10,809 nt of DNA, from NCBI GenBank assembly GCA_002455375.1, contig DKKR01000064.1, positions 1 through 10,809 on the forward strand, given 5' to 3'. Shown here piece after piece: positions 7,370 to 10,809 of this stretch; the stretch's first letter is position 1; every line of letters begins with the position of its first letter. The notes beneath the pieces are model-generated. The model was not told the origin of the DNA. It searched no databases and was given only the letters and a program-made list of their open reading frames with translations. This DNA comes from Bacteroidetes bacterium UBA6661. GTDB lineage: Bacteria > Bacteroidota > Bacteroidia > AKYH767-A > OLB10. The position numbers were made by a program, and so were the translations under genes.

Positions 7370-9424
7370 ATGAAACAAATATTTATTCTTGCCTGCTGTG
7401 CAGTTTCTCTTGCAGCAATTTTTGCATTTAAGAAAAAAGAACCACAGCAAACTGTTGCACTAACAGCCGCTAAAGCGCCAAAGGCTATTGATTTATCCAA
7501 CTTCGACAAGAGTGTAAATCCCGGAGATGATTTTTACCAATATGTAAACGGCAACTGGCTAAAAAAGAACCCACTTCCTGCCTCAGAAACCCGATGGGGC
7601 TCTTTCAATGTGCTGGATGATATTACACGTCACAGAGTGCTTACCATTCTTGAAGAGACAGCAAAAAACAAAAACGCTGTCGAAGGTAGCTCTGCACAGA
7701 AGATACGTGATTTCTTTTTGTCTGCTATGGATACTGCACTAATAGAAGAATCAGGCTTCTTACCCATTGTTCCGATTTTCGAAAAAGTTGATAAGGTAAC
7801 AGATAAAAATCAACTGCCTGCACTGGTAGCTTATCTGCATACCATTGGTATAAACAGTTTTTTTAATTTTTATGTAGGACAAGATGATAAGAAAAGTGAT
7901 CAGATAATTATCACACTCTATCAGGGTGGGCTTGGATTACCCGACAGAGATTATTATCTGAAAGATGATAAAGAGTCAGTAGAAATCAGAACGAAATATT
8001 TATCGCATATTAAAAATATGTTTCTGTTGATGAGCATTCAGCCGGAAGGAAATGCCGTTACCAACCTGATGAGTTTAGAAACTGAGTTGGCAAGAATATC
8101 ACGCTCTCGTGTTGATTTGCGCGATCCCGAAAGAAATTACAATAAGATGGTTACCGAAGATTTTAATAAAGAAATGTCTGCATTTTCTATGGAGAAATAC
8201 TTTGGCTCGTTTGGTGTAAAAGAAAATGAAATCATTGTTGGACAACCAGAATTTTTTAAACGGTTCAATGAGTTAATGGAAAAACTACCATTGGAAGATT
8301 TAAAATTTTATCTTAAATGGGATATCCTTAACAGCCGTGCAAGTACATTAAGCTCAGACTTTGTTAAAACAGATTTTGAATTTTATCAGGGCGTATTGAG
8401 TGGTGCTAAAGAAATGCGTCCACGCTGGAAGCGTGTATTAGGAACCATGAATGGTACTATGGGTGAGTTGATAGGTGAGTTGTATGTGAAAAAGTATTTT
8501 AGTCCGGAGGCAAAAGATCGTGTCAACAAAATGGTAGATAATCTTATTACAGCCTATCAGCAACGCATCAAATCACGCACCTGGCTCGAAGATCAGACAA
8601 AAGTTGCAGCATTGGCAAAATTAGAAAAGGTTATCCGAAAGCTGGCTTATCCTGACAAATGGCGCGATTATTCTAAGATGATTATTAAAAAAGATTCCTA
8701 TTGTAACAATGTAAATCGTGCGGCAGAATATTGGTTTCAGTACAACCTTTCAAAATTAGGAAAGCCGGTTGACAAAACAGAGTGGGGCATGTCGCCACAA
8801 ACAATCAATGCCTATTACAATCCGGGCTTCAATGAAATTGTTTTTCCTGCAGCTATCATGCAGCCACCATTTTTTGATCCGCTTGCTGACGATGCTGTTA
8901 ACTATGGCTCTATGGGTGCAGTGATTGGTCATGAGCTCACACACGGTTTTGATGATCAGGGTTGCCAGTATGATGCCGATGGTAATCTGAAAAACTGGTG
9001 GACAGATAAAGACAAAACACTCTTTAATCAAAATGCTCAAAAACTGGTAGCACAATTTAATAGTTACGTAGTAATTGATTCACTCACCATCAACGGACAG
9101 CTTACTTTAGGTGAGAACATTGCTGATTTAGGCGGACTGACTATTGCCTATGCTGCCTTCCAAAAAACAGAAAATGCCAAGTCCAAAACTTTGCTTGACG
9201 GCTTTACACCACAGCAACGTTTCTTCATCAACTTTGCACAGGTATGGCGCAACAACATACGCCCCGAAGAGTTAAAAAAACGTTTGAAAACAGATCCGCA
9301 CAGTCCGGGTAAATTCAGAGCCAATGGCACCGTGCGCAATATGCCGGAGTTCTACGAAGCCTTTAAGATTACAAAAGAAAACAAGTTGTATTTGGCTCCG
9401 GAACAGAGAGTGGAAATATGGTAA
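7370..9424 (+). CDS. M13-family zinc metallopeptidase (neprilysin/PepO-like), envelope-targeted
   Basis: This is a 684-residue gluzincin endopeptidase that cleaves short peptides. The N-terminal M13 domain begins at about residue 45 (VNPGDDFYQYVNGNW). The catalytic domain contains the substrate-binding motif NAYYN at 480-484 followed by IVFPAAIMQPPFF, the zinc motif HELTH at 521-525, and the third ligand Glu582 in GENIADLGG with Asp586. The spacing from HExxH to Glu582 (61 residues) is like that of neprilysin (63). Near the C-terminus are DPHSPGKFR and NGTVRNMPEFYEAF, and the protein ends in a Trp as in the family. Residues 1-20 form a hydrophobic export segment followed by KKK, with no convincing AxA site or lipobox, so an uncleaved inner-membrane anchor facing the periplasm is possible. 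There is no T9SS sorting domain. The gene starts 68 bp after the dipeptidase gene and ends before a strong terminator. Confidence 0.95.
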   Translation: MKQIFILACCAVSLAAIFAFKKKEPQQTVALTAAKAPKAIDLSNFDKSVNPGDDFYQYVNGNWLKKNPLPASETRWGSFNVLDDITRHRVLTILEETAKNKNAVEGSSAQKIRDFFLSAMDTALIEESGFLPIVPIFEKVDKVTDKNQLPALVAYLHTIGINSFFNFYVGQDDKKSDQIIITLYQGGLGLPDRDYYLKDDKESVEIRTKYLSHIKNMFLLMSIQPEGNAVTNLMSLETELARISRSRVDLRDPERNYNKMVTEDFNKEMSAFSMEKYFGSFGVKENEIIVGQPEFFKRFNELMEKLPLEDLKFYLKWDILNSRASTLSSDFVKTDFEFYQGVLSGAKEMRPRWKRVLGTMNGTMGELIGELYVKKYFSPEAKDRVNKMVDNLITAYQQRIKSRTWLEDQTKVAALAKLEKVIRKLAYPDKWRDYSKMIIKKDSYCNNVNRAAEYWFQYNLSKLGKPVDKTEWGMSPQTINAYYNPGFNEIVFPAAIMQPPFFDPLADDAVNYGSMGAVIGHELTHGFDDQGCQYDADGNLKNWWTDKDKTLFNQNAQKLVAQFNSYVVIDSLTINGQLTLGENIADLGGLTIAYAAFQKTENAKSKTLLDGFTPQQRFFINFAQVWRNNIRPEELKKRLKTDPHSPGKFRANGTVRNMPEFYEAFKITKENKLYLAPEQRVEIW

Positions 9425-9446
9425 GAAATAGTATTAAATGAAGCAG

Positions 9447-9476
9447 CTGCCCCGATAATTTCGGGGCAGTTTTTTT
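9447..9476 (+). terminator. Rho-independent terminator after the M13 peptidase gene
   Basis: A perfect 9-bp stem CTGCCCCGA / TCGGGGCAG with loop TAATT spans 9447-9469 and is followed directly by seven T (9470-9476). It starts 22 bp after the M13 peptidase stop codon and closes the plus-strand block that begins with the thioesterase or fabD. Confidence 0.92.
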
Positions 9477-9580
9477 ATGTACCTATTTTTCTTCAGCAAT
9501 TCCACATAAAAGGGTTTTGTGTTTTCATAGTAGTATCATGTTGCCAACTACACATTTGACCCCATCAAAATTTATACAAA

Positions 9581-9856
9581 ATGAAAAAGTTACTTTTAAT
9601 TATTGCACTGGGATTAGGCATTACTTTTTCTCAGGCACAGTCAGGCACCACCAAGCAGGCCGCTACCACAACTAAAAAAGAAGTAAAGGCAACACCTGCC
9701 AAAACTGCCAGCACACAGCAAGCCCATGTAAAAAACGATGGCACTCCCGACAAACGTTTTAAGGAGAACAAAACCTCCGGAACACAGGTGCATAAAAAAG
9801 CTGATGGCACACCAGACATGCGCTACAAAGAAAATAAACCGGCTGCAAAAAAATAA
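9581..9856 (+). CDS. Small secreted Lys-rich protein with duplicated DGTPDxRxKENK motif
   Basis: I do not recognise an assigned function. The 91-residue product has a clear signal peptide (MKKLLLIIALGLGITFSQA, cleavage after Ala19, Gln20 at +1), leaving about 72 residues. The mature part is a Thr/Ala/Lys-rich, low-complexity linker (21-48) followed by two 16-residue units, HVKNDGTPDKRFKENK at 49-64 and HKKADGTPDMRYKENK at 71-86, 12 of 16 identical. I count 15 Lys and 2 Arg against 7 acidic residues in the mature chain, so it is strongly basic and probably disordered. The Asp/Lys-rich units might bind metal, anionic polysaccharide or nucleic acid, but this is speculation. It is flanked by terminators on both sides and so is a single-gene unit. 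Similar short DGTPDxRYKENK proteins seem familiar to me from other Bacteroidota, from memory only. The gap 9477-9580 shows no full TAnnTTTG match; CACATTTG (7 of 8) is the nearest candidate. Confidence 0.85.
   Translation: MKKLLLIIALGLGITFSQAQSGTTKQAATTTKKEVKATPAKTASTQQAHVKNDGTPDKRFKENKTSGTQVHKKADGTPDMRYKENKPAAKK
9725..9772 (+). repeat. First copy of the 16-codon DGTPD unit
   Basis: It encodes HVKNDGTPDKRFKENK. It pairs with the unit at 9791-9838, and the two starts are 66 bp (22 codons) apart. Many synonymous differences separate the copies, so the duplication is old and the amino-acid motif appears to be under selection. Confidence 0.8.
9791..9838 (+). repeat. Second copy of the 16-codon DGTPD unit
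   Basis: It encodes HKKADGTPDMRYKENK and sits 5 residues before the C-terminus. Conserved positions relative to the first copy are His1, Lys3, DGTPD at 5-9, Arg11, an aromatic at 12, and KENK at 13-16. Confidence 0.8.
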
Positions 9857-9864
9857 AGTTAGTG

Positions 9865-9896
9865 TTTGAATAAAATAAAGAGGCTGTCTGCTTTTG
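9865..9896 (+). promoter_or_regulatory. Speculative promoter overlapping the terminator, for the right-edge T9SS gene
   Basis: TTTG at 9865-9868 is followed after 20 bp by TGCTTTTG at 9889-9896, a 7-of-8 match to TAnnTTTG that lies in the loop of the terminator hairpin. Transcription would start in the right arm of the stem, about 25 nt before the ATG at 9927. The gene needs some promoter between the terminator and its ATG, and no other candidate fits in that space. Confidence 0.2.
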
Positions 9897-9912
9897 AGAC
9901 AGCCTCTTTTTT
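9877..9912 (+). terminator. Rho-independent terminator after the DGTPD-motif gene
   Basis: A perfect 13-bp stem AAAGAGGCTGTCT / AGACAGCCTCTTT with the 7-nt loop GCTTTTG is followed by T residues (T run 9907-9912). It begins 20 bp after the stop codon and ends 14 bp before the next start codon. The A-rich left flank could allow weak function on the other strand too, but there is no minus-strand gene to terminate here. Confidence 0.9.
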
Positions 9913-9926
9913 ATTATTTTTACAAT

Positions 9927-10809
9927 ATGAAAAAAGCATTATCAATAATTTTACTTTGTGTATCTGTGTATTGTAAAGCTCAAAATCTTGTTTTGAATCC
10001 TTCATTTGAGGACACAATACCTTGTTCCATTTTTCAAAATAACAATTATCCTCAAATGCCCTGTACAGGCTGGTATTGGGCAAGCGGTGGCAGTTGTGAT
10101 TATTTTAGTGAGCAGTATTTGTGTATTTCATCTCCTGCACCATCTAATGGCTTAGGATTCCATTATGCTAAAACGGGAATTGCCTATTGTGGTTTCCAAA
10201 TATATATGAATCCAATTTTTCAACCAAATGGTTATCGTGAATATTTAGGGGGGCAATTAATTGATACCTTAAAGCAGGGGCATACCTATTGCGTTAGCTT
10301 TTATGTGGTAAAATCAGATAGCGGAAAATATTATACAAGCAATATAGGAATGTATTTATCACTGGACAATTCGGTAGATTACAGCACGGCTTTAAATTTA
10401 CCCTATACTCCTCAAATAGTAAACACTAACGGAATTATTTATGATACCTTAAACTGGACACAAATAAGCGGCACTTACATTGCCGGGGGGGGGGAAAAAT
10501 ATTTTATTATTGGTAATTTTAATGATGATGCCAATACAACTCTTGACTCCAATAATCAAGCAAATTTATTTTACGCTGTTTCCTATTATTTTATAGACGA
10601 TGTTTCGGTTGTTGATTGTACAGTGGGGATAAATGAAATAGAAAGTTATAAAAATAAAATATCATTACTGCCAAACCCTGCAAAGGACGAAAGTGTGTAT
10701 AGTATATTCTTAAACAGGAATGAAACAGGAAGTATGATAGTTTATTCTAAATTAGGGGTAAAATTATTAAACAAACAACTTGTTGAAGGAAATAATACTG
10801 TTTCTATTC
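9927..10809 (+). CDS. T9SS-exported surface/secreted protein with G10 tract, 3'-truncated by window edge
   Basis: The frame is open from the ATG at 9927 to the window end (294 complete codons, no stop). Residues 1-18 are a signal peptide (MKKALSIILLCVSVYCKA, Gln19 at +1). The mature N-terminus NLVLNPSFED, followed by CTGWYWASGGSCDYF, PSNGLGFHYAKTGIAYCGF, YREYLGGQL, YCVSFYV, W-T-Q-I-S-G-T and GGGEKYFIIGNFNDD, is the pattern of a beta-sandwich domain that I know from Bacteroidota exoproteins and that resembles carbohydrate-binding modules (residues about 20-231). No enzymatic motif is visible. From about residue 245 (SLLPNPAKDES, then IVYSKLGVKLLNK) a T9SS type A sorting domain begins and is cut by the edge, with perhaps 20-30 residues missing. 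Ten G in a row lie in codons 187-190. By hand count GGG makes up 8 of 23 Gly codons here, against 0 of 24 in fabD. The start is 14 bp after a terminator. Confidence 0.9.
   Translation, partial: MKKALSIILLCVSVYCKAQNLVLNPSFEDTIPCSIFQNNNYPQMPCTGWYWASGGSCDYFSEQYLCISSPAPSNGLGFHYAKTGIAYCGFQIYMNPIFQPNGYREYLGGQLIDTLKQGHTYCVSFYVVKSDSGKYYTSNIGMYLSLDNSVDYSTALNLPYTPQIVNTNGIIYDTLNWTQISGTYIAGGGEKYFIIGNFNDDANTTLDSNNQANLFYAVSYYFIDDVSVVDCTVGINEIESYKNKISLLPNPAKDESVYSIFLNRNETGSMIVYSKLGVKLLNKQLVEGNNTVSI
10485..10494 (+). repeat. Homopolymeric G10 tract inside the T9SS gene
   Basis: Ten consecutive G encode Gly187-Gly189 and the first base of Glu190. The reading frame is intact across it: family-like sequence lies on both sides (SGTYIA before, EKYFIIGNF after). 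One extra G would bring a TAA at 10514-10516 into frame, and one fewer would bring a TAG at 10594-10596 into frame. Both lie upstream of the sorting domain. Confidence 0.9.

Noticed and set aside
7370..7399. Possible lipobox (ILAC) in the M13 peptidase
   Set aside because: The Cys is residue 9, far too close to the N-terminus for a type II signal peptide.
8756..9055. Minus-strand frame of 99 codons
   Set aside because: It is the antisense shadow of the catalytic domain of the M13 peptidase (HELTH region).
9725..9838. The two DGTPD units as calcium-binding thrombospondin type 3 repeats
   Set aside because: The DxDxDGxxD pattern with regular Asp spacing is missing and the units are Lys-rich, so the resemblance is only to the DG-PD core.
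9877..9912. Long perfect inverted repeat as a possible mobile-element end or small RNA
   Set aside because: Stem, loop and T-run have the exact form of an intrinsic terminator directly after a gene; no transposase or target-site duplication nearby.
9859..10083. Minus-strand frame of 74 codons
   Set aside because: It overlaps the terminator and the 5' part of the T9SS gene on the opposite strand and has no protein-like motif.

Overview
The window looks like the chromosome of a Bacteroidota bacterium, probably a free-living environmental member of the Chitinophagales/Sphingobacteriales type; this placement is inference. The DNA is AT-rich and no start codon has a Shine-Dalgarno sequence. Several upstream regions carry the Bacteroidota -7 promoter element TAnnTTTG. 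One protein ends in a type IX secretion (T9SS) C-terminal sorting domain and another begins one before the window edge. Signal peptides tend to be followed by Gln at +1. There are eight protein-coding genes, two of them cut by the window edges. I saw no RNA gene, insertion sequence, CRISPR array, integron or prophage.

Left part, minus strand (1-4379): a large secreted Asp-box (BNR-like) beta-propeller protein runs off the left edge, with its start at 1913. Upstream of it, in the same direction, lies a T9SS-secreted M1-family zinc aminopeptidase whose start I move from a TTG to an internal ATG at 4379. Each has its own candidate TAnnTTTG promoter.

Middle, plus strand (4503-9424): after a short divergent intergenic region come a hotdog-fold acyl-CoA thioesterase (YbgC/FadM-like), malonyl-CoA:ACP transacylase FabD, a cytosolic M20 dipeptidase 26 bp behind fabD, and an M13 neprilysin-like metallopeptidase (PepO-like). 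A strong intrinsic terminator closes this block. fabD has the best promoter in the window (TTG-N17-TAGCTTTG).

Right part, plus strand (9581-10809): a 91-residue secreted, Lys-rich protein with a duplicated HxKxDGTPDxRxKENK motif ends at a second terminator. It is followed by a secreted T9SS-type surface protein that runs off the right edge. This last gene contains an uninterrupted run of ten G inside its reading frame. A gain or loss of one G would truncate the protein before its sorting domain, which makes it a candidate phase-variable locus and the most interesting observation here.

Functionally the window combines a housekeeping fatty-acid step with three zinc peptidases of different families. 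These are a secreted M1 aminopeptidase, an envelope M13 endopeptidase and a cytosolic M20 dipeptidase, which could act in sequence on peptides. They are not in one operon, so this link is only an inference. I found no convincing multi-gene novel system.
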